Assembly: GCA_019057775.1 (NCBI GenBank) | Contig: JAHLWT010000174.1 | Location: forward strand, 22,162-86,161 | Direction of reading: 5' to 3' | Length of the DNA: 64,000 bases | Source: Promethearchaeota archaeon | Lineage (GTDB): Archaea; Asgardarchaeota; Lokiarchaeia; Sigynarchaeales; SOKP01 | Part shown: one piece after another, positions 27,273 to 36,288 of the stretch | Layout of the letters: each line of letters starts with the position of its first letter | How positions within the stretch are numbered: position 1 is the first letter of the stretch | Made by a program: the position numbers and the translations under genes | The notes under the pieces: generated by a model | The model's input: the letters and a program-made list of their open reading frames with translations, nothing else | The model's database searches: none | What the model was told of the DNA's origin: nothing

Positions 27273-30200
27273 CTATATCTTATTTTTTTTAATTATTTTT
27301 GGCTTAAAAATTGAAGAAATTTCATTTTTTCCAACTCTAGCAACACCTATTAATTTTTCTGCAAGTAAAAATAACGAATTTGAAGATTTAGGTAAAAACA
27401 TGAACAATTGTATTGGATTTTTCTCAAGTGTCGATTTAATTAACTGATATGCCACTTCGGAATTCTTTTCATCAAGGAACATTCCTGCCTCGTCAAACAT
27501 ACACAAGGGAGATGGATTAATTTCTTGAAGAGATAAAATTAAACAGATTGAGATTAAAGAAACTTGACCTCCGCTGAGGGCTGTAAAGGATTTCAATTGT
27601 TCTTTTGAGGTAGCCGCTTTGATATTAACTCCCAGCTCTTTAAAATTTCCCGTTAAATTAAGAGAACAATATGATTTAACTTGAGAATCTTTGAATTTTT
27701 GATTAACATTAGTTTGAAGGTTTTTAAGTACAGCGCTAAATTTTTGATAGTAAGTAGCTTCCATTTTTTTTTCCGTTATTGCAGCTGCATTTATATCTTT
27801 CTCCAAATCATTTTGATTTGTAGTAATTTTTTTTAATGATGCTAAGATCTGATCTCTTTCAATTAGAAGTGAATCATCAACGTCTAAATATTGGAGTAAT
27901 TTTTTATCTAATTCAAAAATATCGGTTTGAATTACTTGAATAGGACGTAGTGGAAATTCATGTTTTGTTATTAACGGGCCAATCTCTGTATTGATCCTCT
28001 TTAAATCAATTTTCTTTTGTGTAAGATCTTGGTTATATGAATTTATTTTAATGTTTTCTTGTTCTAGATTCAATGTAATTTGAATATTCTCTCTCTCTAA
28101 TTCCTGTTTTTCACCTTGGAATTTGGTAATAGTCTCATTTAAAACTACAACTTGCTTTTTTACTACTCCTTGCTCGTCCTCAACATTCTCTAATTGTCTA
28201 TAAATGTCAAAAGCTGTACTATCTGCTTTATGAAATGCCTTTTTCTTTGTATCATACTCTTGTTTCCAAGTATTTTGGTCTAATGTATACGTATTTATTT
28301 TTTCGGTCACTTCTTTTAAAAAATCTGTGCTCTCATTTGACTTCAAATCCCACTTCTTCTTTTCTTCATTGAGAGATACTAATTCCTTAGGAATTTCTAT
28401 GATTCTGTCATTCCACTTGAAAAATTCAGGATCAGTTTGTGTTTTCAAATTTTTAATTTGCTGTTCTATAGATTTTACTTCAGTCTTAATAAGCGTATTA
28501 TTATTTTCTATATCATGCATTTTGTCATATAATTGATTTTTCTTAGCTGTTATCCTTTGTCTTTGATTAAAATTATAAAGAAGATCGCTAAAAGACTCTT
28601 TTCTTTTAAAATAATCTTTCTGTAGATTATCGAGGTTAGACTGTTCTACTTTTAACTCTAAAATTCTTTCATTTAAAGAATTTATATCAAACTCTAATAC
28701 TCTTGATTGTTCTTTTTGTGTGCCAGCACTTAACAAACCTTTCATTCTTTTCAAATATGGTGTTTCAAATACATATCTATAAGAAACTATTTGCTCTCCT
28801 TTTAATGTGACACATTTTCCCTTGAAATCCGTTGAGTCATATAGTTCCCTTCCTGAACGGTAATCTTTAACAACCAGACAATTTTTTACTATTGAATAAA
28901 TTACTTTCTTAATTGCAATATCGTCATCAATAATTTTGATTAATTCTGCTAAATATCCTAATACCCCGTTAGCAGATAGTTTAACCATTGGTCTAATGTT
29001 CAGTTTCTTTGGAAGATATATGTTACAATATGCTCTAAATTTTTCTTTAAGCCTTTTTAATAAGTTTAGAGTATCCCAATCGTTTGCTACAAAACTATAA
29101 AGTAATTTCTCACCCAGGACTGATTCTATAGCGTAGCTAAGTTTATCATCATACTTTAAATAATCAATGAGAGGTCCTTTTACTTTTAAACCTCTTTTAT
29201 TAATTTCTTCCTTAAGAATGGTAATATTTGAGGGAAGAATTACACGACGTTCTCTCAATGAAGCTTGTAAGACTTTTAATTTATGCAATTTCTTTGATTT
29301 TTCAATTTCTAATTTCTGTTTTTCTAAATCTTTATCATATAACTTTAAAGATAATTCACTGAGATTTCTATCAAGTTCTTTTAACAGATTTTTTGATGGA
29401 TTTTCTAAAAACCATTTGTTTTTTTCTAACTTATGATCTATATCTTTAAAGCTTTGAAAAAGTTGATTAATCTCGCTGTTCATATCCTGAATTGTTTTTT
29501 CATTTTCTTGAATTAATGCCTGTTTTCTCTTCTTTTCTGAAATTAGTTTATTGTACTCCTCTAAAATAAGACTATTCTGTTTGATCTTTTTTATTAATTG
29601 GTGTTGTTCTTTTATTAATTTATCAATACTGATTTCAACCTTTTTACTCTCCTGCTTAATTCCTTTCAATTCATTATCTAAAGTCTCCTGTTGTTTCCGA
29701 TAATTATTGATTTTTTTTTCAATTTCTTCAATTTTCACAGATAAGACATCTATCTCTTGTTTTGCAACTATTTTGTCATTTTGCCAACCCTGAATTTTTG
29801 TGATTAAGTCCTTTTTTTTATAATTGAGTTCACCAATTTTTTCTGATAGTTTGTTAATGGTTCTATTTTTTTTTGAAATTTTGTCTATTAAAACGAGAAT
29901 ATTCGCATCAAAGAATTCTTTCTTTTTTTTAATCCTTTTAGCATTATTCTTAAGATGTTTAAGGATCTCTTCAATATTTCTAATCTCTTTATCCAATTTA
30001 TCTCTATTTGCCCATAATAATTCATCAGTAAATTTCTTCTTAATTTTTAGAAGCTCATTCTTTCTTTTAAGGCGTTCTAATTTAGGATTTAAGAGGTTTA
30101 AGCTAATATTCATAGTGTTTTTCCTAGTTTTTAATGATTGGAGATCATTATTTAGAGTTTCAACACTATTCTTTTGTTGTAGTATTTCTTCCCTCAAGTC

Positions 30201-30746
30201 TTTCAACCCAATTCCCTCTTCTAAAAAAGAACATAACTCAGATGGCTTCAAATTTTTAATAGCATCAATTTTTCCTTGGCTTACAAAAGCAAATTGATTA
30301 TCAGGATTAATATTTAGATCTGCTATTAACCTTTGAATTTCATGTACTTGAGATTTTTTAAAATCTTTATCACCAATTCTTTGTATATTATAATAAGGAG
30401 ATTGACCTCTAATAACATGTCTTCTTATTTTTATTATTTCTGCTCCATTTTGTATGTGAATTTCAACCATAGCATGATTTTGGTCATTTCTTATGAAATC
30501 AGACCATTTTTTATAACGATCATCTCTAGCGTTGCTTCCTAATACAAATTTAATCGCTTGAAAAATCGAAGTTTTTCCACTCCAATTAGGGCCAACTATT
30601 ATTACAAATTTAGCCTTCCCAAAATCAACCTCGTCTTTCTGGAATGATAAAAAATTTTCTAAAATGACTTTCCTGATATACACTCTTCCATTCTCCAATG
30701 AATCTTTTTCATTTTTATTAATATTTGAGCGTGTTCTGGAAGACAA
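27273..30746 (-). CDS. SMC-family ATPase
   Basis: 1157 residues. N-terminal head with Walker A GPNWSGKTS at 52-60 (family GPNGSGKS; Trp replaces Gly) followed by IFQAIKFVLGSNARDD. Two long coiled-coil arms (about 180-510 and 680-1000) surround a hinge (about 520-665: KGPLIDYLKYDDKLSYAIES). C-terminal head: signature LSGGQ at ~1057-1061, Walker B PSPLCMFDEAGMFLD. All ATPase motifs are present, so it should close around DNA. The stretch after the first head, NINPDNQFAFVSQGKIDAIK, and KWSDFIRNDQNHAMVEI, look more like SMC5/6 than bacterial SMC. It is preceded 22 bases upstream by a degenerate AAA+ gene and followed by kleisin and kite genes: one operon. Confidence 0.93.
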   Translation of the reverse strand: MSSRTRSNINKNEKDSLENGRVYIRKVILENFLSFQKDEVDFGKAKFVIIVGPNWSGKTSIFQAIKFVLGSNARDDRYKKWSDFIRNDQNHAMVEIHIQNGAEIIKIRRHVIRGQSPYYNIQRIGDKDFKKSQVHEIQRLIADLNINPDNQFAFVSQGKIDAIKNLKPSELCSFLEEGIGLKDLREEILQQKNSVETLNNDLQSLKTRKNTMNISLNLLNPKLERLKRKNELLKIKKKFTDELLWANRDKLDKEIRNIEEILKHLKNNAKRIKKKKEFFDANILVLIDKISKKNRTINKLSEKIGELNYKKKDLITKIQGWQNDKIVAKQEIDVLSVKIEEIEKKINNYRKQQETLDNELKGIKQESKKVEISIDKLIKEQHQLIKKIKQNSLILEEYNKLISEKKRKQALIQENEKTIQDMNSEINQLFQSFKDIDHKLEKNKWFLENPSKNLLKELDRNLSELSLKLYDKDLEKQKLEIEKSKKLHKLKVLQASLRERRVILPSNITILKEEINKRGLKVKGPLIDYLKYDDKLSYAIESVLGEKLLYSFVANDWDTLNLLKRLKEKFRAYCNIYLPKKLNIRPMVKLSANGVLGYLAELIKIIDDDIAIKKVIYSIVKNCLVVKDYRSGRELYDSTDFKGKCVTLKGEQIVSYRYVFETPYLKRMKGLLSAGTQKEQSRVLEFDINSLNERILELKVEQSNLDNLQKDYFKRKESFSDLLYNFNQRQRITAKKNQLYDKMHDIENNNTLIKTEVKSIEQQIKNLKTQTDPEFFKWNDRIIEIPKELVSLNEEKKKWDLKSNESTDFLKEVTEKINTYTLDQNTWKQEYDTKKKAFHKADSTAFDIYRQLENVEDEQGVVKKQVVVLNETITKFQGEKQELERENIQITLNLEQENIKINSYNQDLTQKKIDLKRINTEIGPLITKHEFPLRPIQVIQTDIFELDKKLLQYLDVDDSLLIERDQILASLKKITTNQNDLEKDINAAAITEKKMEATYYQKFSAVLKNLQTNVNQKFKDSQVKSYCSLNLTGNFKELGVNIKAATSKEQLKSFTALSGGQVSLISICLILSLQEINPSPLCMFDEAGMFLDEKNSEVAYQLIKSTLEKNPIQLFMFLPKSSNSLFLLAEKLIGVARVGKNEISSIFKPKIIKKNKI

Positions 30747-30768
30747 ATTTCACCATCTCCTAGTTTAA

Positions 30769-32019
30769 TTATTTACCAAATGCTTGTTTAATAAGATCTA
30801 CTCTTTTCTTCGCCTTTTCTAAATTAATTTGTGCTAAAGCCGGAGTATCGTTTAATACAAACGGATATTTTGCGAGAACTTTCCTGTCGTTTTCTTCTAA
30901 TGGTTCCTTCTTATTCAATTTATCAATAATAAGTAAGAGCTCATTATAATTCATACTTGCGGCATTTTCATACAACTGATTTAACATAAAATCAGAGATT
31001 CGGGATTCTCGAATATCATCAACAAAACCGCCAATATCCTTTATCTTTTCAATTTTATCAGAGATCTGAATTGAGTCTATCTGCTTTTCATGTGAAATAT
31101 TATCATTTATCTCTGATTCAGATAGTGGTTGAGAATGAGATGTACTAATATTTGGAATATATTCTCCAGATAGAATCAAATTTATCAGAATATCTGTAAT
31201 TTCATTACTTGTTTCGTTCAATTCCGAGTTTATAAAATGCTTAAAAATCCCAACTTTTAATAGTTGCTTTATATCTTTTACTTCCCATTTTTTAGTATAA
31301 TTAGTAATCATGTTAATATCAAATACAATTTTTGGATCCCTCTCCAAAAAATCTCTTAATATAGTTTCACGTTCGATTTTATCAAGAATCGGAATCTTAA
31401 TAAAAAGATCAAATTCGTTATAAATTTTGTGTGAAATAGCCTTCACATCTTCAAGGTCGTGGGTTATCCATACTAGTACTAAATTTAAATCAATAAATTT
31501 AATATGTGTATTGTTAACTTGTTGGATGGAAACATATTCCTCTAATAAATTATTGATTTCAAATTTCTGCTTATAATCTGGTCTTTGGTCAATTAACAAT
31601 ATTCTTTTTTGACTCGTTATGTCAGAAGAGCTTTCGACATCATCACCGCTATTATCACTTTCTTTAATTCTTCTAAAACCTTTTATTATTGATGGGAAAC
31701 TCTTAACGAAATCATCAGGTGTTTTAAAAATCTCTTTATCGTTTAATTCAATTAAATCTAAATAGTAATTTTTGGTGATGAGTTTGATATATTCTATAAC
31801 ATCTGTACCGGGATTAATATTAACCAAAATTGCTCCACTTGGCTTTAAATACTTTTCGAATAAAGTATCTTCATGATTTGATAATATCATCTTAAGATAA
31901 TTTATAACCTCATTATATTTATCCCGATAGAAAATATCCTCTTTATTTATGTTAATTTCTGAAGGTTTAATTACTTGAAAATACTTCGAAAATTCTGGAA
32001 CATCGTTTAAATCTTTCAT
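30769..32019 (-). CDS. Degenerate AAA+-like protein, first gene of the SMC operon
   Basis: 416 residues. The centre looks like an AAA+ domain that has lost its catalytic residues: LKPSGAILVNINPGTDVIEYIKLI replaces GxILVxGPPGTGKT (no Lys/Thr), QKRILLIDQRPDY replaces Walker B (hhhhDE becomes IDQR), and LNLVLVWITHDLEDVKAI gives a sensor-1 strand followed by the lid helix pattern IKIPILDKIERETILRDFL. A helical C-terminal tail follows an acidic linker. It probably does not hydrolyse ATP and may load or regulate the SMC complex. First gene of the operon with SMC, kleisin and kite. Probable TATA element at 32080-32092. Confidence 0.7.
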   Translation of the reverse strand: MKDLNDVPEFSKYFQVIKPSEININKEDIFYRDKYNEVINYLKMILSNHEDTLFEKYLKPSGAILVNINPGTDVIEYIKLITKNYYLDLIELNDKEIFKTPDDFVKSFPSIIKGFRRIKESDNSGDDVESSSDITSQKRILLIDQRPDYKQKFEINNLLEEYVSIQQVNNTHIKFIDLNLVLVWITHDLEDVKAISHKIYNEFDLFIKIPILDKIERETILRDFLERDPKIVFDINMITNYTKKWEVKDIKQLLKVGIFKHFINSELNETSNEITDILINLILSGEYIPNISTSHSQPLSESEINDNISHEKQIDSIQISDKIEKIKDIGGFVDDIRESRISDFMLNQLYENAASMNYNELLLIIDKLNKKEPLEENDRKVLAKYPFVLNDTPALAQINLEKAKKRVDLIKQAFGK

Positions 32020-32077
32020 AGTAAATTTTCCTTAAATCTTGGATGTTGTTTATGAACATTATTTACATGACAATTGA

Positions 32078-32094
32078 CAAATATATATTTAGCG
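32078..32094 (-). promoter_or_regulatory. Probable TATA promoter of the SMC operon
   Basis: On the minus strand the sequence GCTAAATATATATTTGTC forms a long TATA element about 60 bases before the ATG at 32019, the right distance for a short 5' leader. The region is otherwise AT-rich, so this is a moderate call. Confidence 0.4.
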
Positions 32095-32243
32095 GTACTA
32101 AAATTTAGCGACAATGAGATCTCCGACTAAATTAATAAAGTTTATATTATGGTATTTTAGGAAAAGCACTTAATTTATTAATCTGAAGACTAAGACAAAT
32201 TATTATATTTAGAAGGTGAATAAAAAAAAAAAAAAAATTATAA

Positions 32244-32532
32244 TTACTTTTGTTCCCAAGGCATACAGAAATATCCTTTCTCTAATTCATATTTTGGGAA
32301 TAGTCCACAACCGAAACAGCTGCATCCCTTATTTTCTATTTGATCTCGAGGTTTCTGTGATTGACCTCTTGAACAAAACAGAGCATGAGGTTCAAACTCA
32401 TTGAGCTGATTGGGTTTGAATGAGGGGCATGGCCCACAAAATTATATAGGCATATTAGATAAGTCTAATATCCATTCTACACTCATTCATTGACGCTTCA
32501 TCATCAGGTACTGGTATAGGCATATTTCTCAT
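32244..32532 (-). pseudogene. DUF2769 cysteine-rich protein gene disrupted by a 37-bp insertion
   Basis: The N-terminal part (from ATG 32532: MRNMPIPVPDDEASMNECR) and a C-terminal part ending at 32244 (CGPCPSFKPNQLNE, FCSRGQS, NKGCSCFGCGLFPKY) together match DUF2769, a small Cys-rich likely metal- or Fe-S-binding family. Between the Cys-Arg codons TGT AGA and TGT GGG lie exactly 37 extra bases. Removing them rejoins C-R-C-G-P-C-P in frame. With them, the gene has a stop and a +1 shift. The insert contains a hairpin (see repeat at 32453-32472). Not transcribed as an intact protein. Confidence 0.72.
32453..32472. repeat. Perfect 8-bp inverted repeat inside the 37-bp insertion
   Basis: Arms ATATTAGA and TCTAATAT separated by four bases (TAAG). 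It lies inside the 37-bp segment that interrupts the DUF2769 gene and would fold into a hairpin in DNA or RNA. Confidence 0.75.
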
Positions 32533-32632
32533 TACAATTTGTATATAAAAATAATGAAAATAAGATTCGTTTTAAACTTAATATTTATGGATTATTTAAA
32601 GAATACTTATAAACGGTTTTAGCAAATATAAG

Positions 32633-32692
32633 GAAGGGATAGAAAGCTTATAGATTATTAATTCAGAACTTTTTCCATTTTATTCAAACTTT
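32633..32692. repeat. 60-bp direct repeat, left copy (DR-A)
   Basis: Identical over 60 bases to 36665-36724 (offset 4032); one mismatch extends it to 69 bases (32624-32692 and 36656-36724). The right copy includes the last codons and stop of the arsR gene; this left copy is that gene tail without a gene. The pair brackets the TIR-receptor gene. Confidence 0.95.
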
Positions 32693-32727
32693 AGATTTAT
32701 GTGTTATATATATTATTTATAAAAAGT

Positions 32728-35700
32728 TTAACTTCTTAAAATTTCATTGTAAAGATTTTGGATGAAATCCTCAAAATTGTTCTTATCAAATTTAACATTT
32801 AACAGAGGAGTCAACAGTGTAGGAATGAAGCTGTCCTCTTCATAGACGGGGATGATTTTCTTTAAACCTTTCTTTCTCAACTGAAATGCTGCTTTCCACT
32901 CGTCTTCTACAGAATGGGATTTTATTGAATTTTCTGTGCAAAAAAGGATAAATATGTTACTTAAATTTAACGTCCTTTCCATGTAATCAACTATGTCTTC
33001 CCCACTATCTACTTCCCAGTAAAAAATTTTATTAATTTCTGGATTATTCTCCAAACTTTTAGAGATTTCTGAGATGTTAAAATGCTTTGTATCTAATGTC
33101 GAGTAACTCAAAAATATATTGATTTCCTTTTTGAAATATTTTGTAATTGCAAAAATATAGGCAGGATATTTGGCGTATTCTCTCATATTTACTTTTTTTT
33201 GATATAGCTTATTTTTAAACACTTTTAGGTTTTCAAACGGCTCTTCAATATTTTGGATTAATGAGAATGTATTTGAGAAGATATTATCCCAGTTATTCTT
33301 TTCTGAAATAACTGAAAAATAATGACTAAATTCAAGAAAATCAACACCATCTAAAGACAATTTTCGATTTTTAAGTAATTTGGTTTTCACATTGGGTTCA
33401 ATAGTGCTTCTAATGAATGGTGGAATTCCTTTTTCCCACCAGTCATCTTTATAATTGTCTTTCAACCTGCTTCTGATAAATACATGGAGTTTTTGTTCAA
33501 ATTCCTCTATATCATACTTTGCCTTCAACTCATTTGCTTTTATATCCCTTCTTTGGTTATATCGCCTTTTAATTACAATACTTCCAATAATACTAACAGT
33601 TCCAGCTATTATTCCAATAATTATCAAAATTAATAGTTCAAAACTGAAGCCATCTGTCCCTCCTCCTTCAACAGCAATAATTTGCATCTGAATCTGTTCA
33701 TTATTATCATCAGACCAAAATACTCTATATGAACCGTCTTTAGAACTATAAGTTTCGTTAATTAAACTATCCGGATCAATAGATATCGTCAAAGCATAAA
33801 CTCCTGGAATAGTAATTTCAGAACAATCGTAAACAATATGTTTTACTTGGTCAACATTTAGATTAAATGGCTCAATAGTGTTGTTGTATAGAGTTAAGTC
33901 CAATGCTTCACATCGTATAATTACAATAATACCATTAGCGTCCCATATTCCATCGTTTATGATTGTAAAATCTAAAACGAAAGGTTGACCTTCAAAAACA
34001 TCACTTACTGTAAAATTTAAAACATTCAAATTTGGCATTGGATACCAAAGCGCGTCATTCGGATTAGTTCCTAAATTAAATTCAACACCATCATCATACG
34101 AATCGCTATCAGTATCAGAATTTGTTGCATTAGTGATATAGCCATCTAGACCAAACGTAAGTTCTTCACCATCTAATACATTATCGTTATCACTATCCGG
34201 ATCGAGGGGATTTGTATTATGATTATACTCATCTCCATCTTTAAGACCATCGCTATCGGTATCAGCTATTGTGGCATTCGTAATATAACCTAACACTCCG
34301 GAAATTTCATCTCCATCTAATAATGAATCATTATCAGTATCGGGATCAAGAGGATTCGTATTATAATTATATTCGTAATTGTCTCTTAAGTTATCGTAAT
34401 CCGTATCTGGGTTAGTTGCATTCGTAATATATCCTAAAGTTCCTAATATCTCATCTCCATCTAATAATGTATCTCCATCTGTATCAGGTTCAAGGGGATT
34501 AGTGTTATTACCATATTCGAAATCATCCCTAAGCCCATCATAATCAGTATCCGGATTAGAAGCATTAGTAACAAAGCCAGAAATTCCTAATATCTCGTTG
34601 ATGTCCCATATAGTATCAAAATCTGTATCAGGTTCAAGCGGATTAGTAAAGTTTCCATATTCGAAATCATCTCGGAGACCATCATAATCCGTATCGGGAT
34701 TTGATGCATTAGTGATAAACCCAAGAGTACCTAAAATCTCGTCTGTATCCCAAATAGTATCGAAATCTGTATCAGGTTCAAGGGGATTAGTGTTATTACC
34801 ATATTCGAAATCATCCCTAAGCCCATCATAGTCAGTATCCGGATTAGAAGCATTAGTAACGAACCCAGAAAATCCTAATATCTCGTTGATGTCCCATATA
34901 GTATCAAAATCTGTATCAGGTTCAAGAGGATTAGTAAAGTTTCCATATTCGAAATCATCCCTAAGCCCATCATAGTCTGTATCGGGATTTGATGCATTAG
35001 TGAGATAACCCCATGTTCCCTTGATTTCATCCCCATCAAGTAATAGATCATTATCCGTGTCTGAATCAATTGGATTAGTGTTATTACCATATTCATGATC
35101 GTCCCGAAGATTATCATAATCTGTATCGGAATTTGTAGCATTGGTAATATAACCTAATATCCCTTCAATTTCGTAATAATCACTTATTAGATCATAATCC
35201 GTATCATTATTCCAAGGATTTGTTCCATTTACCCATTCCCAATAATCTGTTATATTATCATATTCTGAATCTGGAGTCGTAACATTTGTTCGATAACCAT
35301 CTTTACCTAATGTATATTCTTCAAAATTTTGTAAACCGTCTCCATCACTATCTAAATTTGGAGAATAAACGAGTGGTTTCGTATCATTAGAGTTTGCACT
35401 GCCTGGAATTGTATATTTTGAATCATAAATTCCATCTTTTGGATTAATATCACTACCTGAAAAACCAACCCAATAATTTCCTGCAAAACTATCATCCCAA
35501 TTATTGTTAGTTCCATCGTCACGAGCAACAAAACCAATATAATTGCAAAAAACTCTATTGAACTTGTAGCCGGTGAATATATTGATTGAATATGGTCCTG
35601 GTGGTAAAATTTTATTGAGAATTATTGAATTCCCATGACCTTGAATAGTTATCCCTGCCACTTCGGATATTTCATTCCCTATAATGGTGTTATTATTCCC

Positions 35701-36288
35701 TCCCCATAAAAGAATACCCTCTGATAAAACAGTTATAACATTCTTGAAAACTGTATTATTATGACTACTTTTAAGGGTAATTCCAGTATTAGGGCCGATA
35801 GTCATTTCATTTTCTGAAATATTGTTAAAACGGGAATTTTCCACAAATATATGCCAGCCAAATGAGTTTAAGCTGTTATTAAAGATCAATCCATTGGAAA
35901 CATTAAACAATTCTATTCCTAAACAATCAGGCCAATAGCTCCCTGAATGATATATCGTACAATTTTTAATAATAAAAAAAACATTCGTGTTTTCAATTGA
36001 TATTCCAGTTTCATATTGATCAACAACATCTATATCTAAATCTTCTATCACATATGGATCGGTATAATTCCCAAAACCCGTACAGTTACCATCATTTTTA
36101 AAGGCAACCCACCCTTGATTACCATCTATATGAATTGGATTGGATGATTTTGAGCCTCTTAAATTCCTATACTCTATATCATCTATTTCAATCGTATCAT
36201 TTACACTATTATTTGTAGCTAATATGATTAAGGTGAAAATAATAAGGGAACATAACAAGGCAATTTTTTTTTTTTTTAAAATAATCAT
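32728..36288 (-). CDS. Large membrane receptor: beta-helix, TSP3 repeats, TM, HEPN-like and TIR domains
   Basis: 1186 residues. An N-terminal signal/anchor helix (8-24: LLCSLIIFTLIILAT) leads to a NosD-like right-handed beta-helix (about 60-300: many N-N-T/I rungs). Nine 48-residue thrombospondin type-3-like, Ca-binding repeats follow (about 313-750, DTDxDxxxDxxE). Then a CARDB-like beta domain (755-860), one TM helix (about 884-906) and a basic stop. Inside: a Swt1-type HEPN-like region (about 925-1045: FEQKLHVFIRSRLKDNYKDD, WWEKGIPPFI) and a C-terminal TIR domain (1054-1182: EINIFLSYSTLDTKHF, FYWEVDSGEDIVDYMERTL, KKIIPVYEED). This is a Toll-like topology: exterior sensor, interior TIR. Monocistronic, bounded by 60-bp direct repeats. 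Confidence 0.9.
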   Translation of the reverse strand: MIILKKKKIALLCSLIIFTLIILATNNSVNDTIEIDDIEYRNLRGSKSSNPIHIDGNQGWVAFKNDGNCTGFGNYTDPYVIEDLDIDVVDQYETGISIENTNVFFIIKNCTIYHSGSYWPDCLGIELFNVSNGLIFNNSLNSFGWHIFVENSRFNNISENEMTIGPNTGITLKSSHNNTVFKNVITVLSEGILLWGGNNNTIIGNEISEVAGITIQGHGNSIILNKILPPGPYSINIFTGYKFNRVFCNYIGFVARDDGTNNNWDDSFAGNYWVGFSGSDINPKDGIYDSKYTIPGSANSNDTKPLVYSPNLDSDGDGLQNFEEYTLGKDGYRTNVTTPDSEYDNITDYWEWVNGTNPWNNDTDYDLISDYYEIEGILGYITNATNSDTDYDNLRDDHEYGNNTNPIDSDTDNDLLLDGDEIKGTWGYLTNASNPDTDYDGLRDDFEYGNFTNPLEPDTDFDTIWDINEILGFSGFVTNASNPDTDYDGLRDDFEYGNNTNPLEPDTDFDTIWDTDEILGTLGFITNASNPDTDYDGLRDDFEYGNFTNPLEPDTDFDTIWDINEILGISGFVTNASNPDTDYDGLRDDFEYGNNTNPLEPDTDGDTLLDGDEILGTLGYITNATNPDTDYDNLRDNYEYNYNTNPLDPDTDNDSLLDGDEISGVLGYITNATIADTDSDGLKDGDEYNHNTNPLDPDSDNDNVLDGEELTFGLDGYITNATNSDTDSDSYDDGVEFNLGTNPNDALWYPMPNLNVLNFTVSDVFEGQPFVLDFTIINDGIWDANGIIVIIRCEALDLTLYNNTIEPFNLNVDQVKHIVYDCSEITIPGVYALTISIDPDSLINETYSSKDGSYRVFWSDDNNEQIQMQIIAVEGGGTDGFSFELLILIIIGIIAGTVSIIGSIVIKRRYNQRRDIKANELKAKYDIEEFEQKLHVFIRSRLKDNYKDDWWEKGIPPFIRSTIEPNVKTKLLKNRKLSLDGVDFLEFSHYFSVISEKNNWDNIFSNTFSLIQNIEEPFENLKVFKNKLYQKKVNMREYAKYPAYIFAITKYFKKEINIFLSYSTLDTKHFNISEISKSLENNPEINKIFYWEVDSGEDIVDYMERTLNLSNIFILFCTENSIKSHSVEDEWKAAFQLRKKGLKKIIPVYEEDSFIPTLLTPLLNVKFDKNNFEDFIQNLYNEILRS
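34052..35352 (-). repeat. Nine tandem 144-bp units (TSP3-like) within the receptor gene
   Basis: Each unit encodes 48 residues with DTDxDxxxDxxE and a second D-x-D-x-D Ca loop (DTDYDGLRDDFEYG). The DNA offset between neighbouring units is exactly 144 bases. Units 3-6 alternate NFT/NNT glycosylation-like motifs, so the blocks 34487-34774 and 34775-35062 are nearly identical 288-bp copies, a recent duplication or gene conversion. Confidence 0.9.

Noticed and set aside
29824..30297. 157-codon plus-strand frame within the SMC gene
   Set aside because: Low-complexity Phe/Leu/Ser translation antisense to the coiled-coil region; a shadow of lysine/glutamate-rich codons.
26075..32019. Wadjet/MksBEF-type plasmid defence operon
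   Set aside because: No JetD-like nuclease, and the SMC has full-length arms and a standard hinge rather than a MukB-like layout. The kleisin and kite are ScpA/B-like.
32216..32404. 62-codon plus-strand frame
   Set aside because: It is antisense to the conserved Cys-rich part of the DUF2769 remnant and starts in an A15 run.
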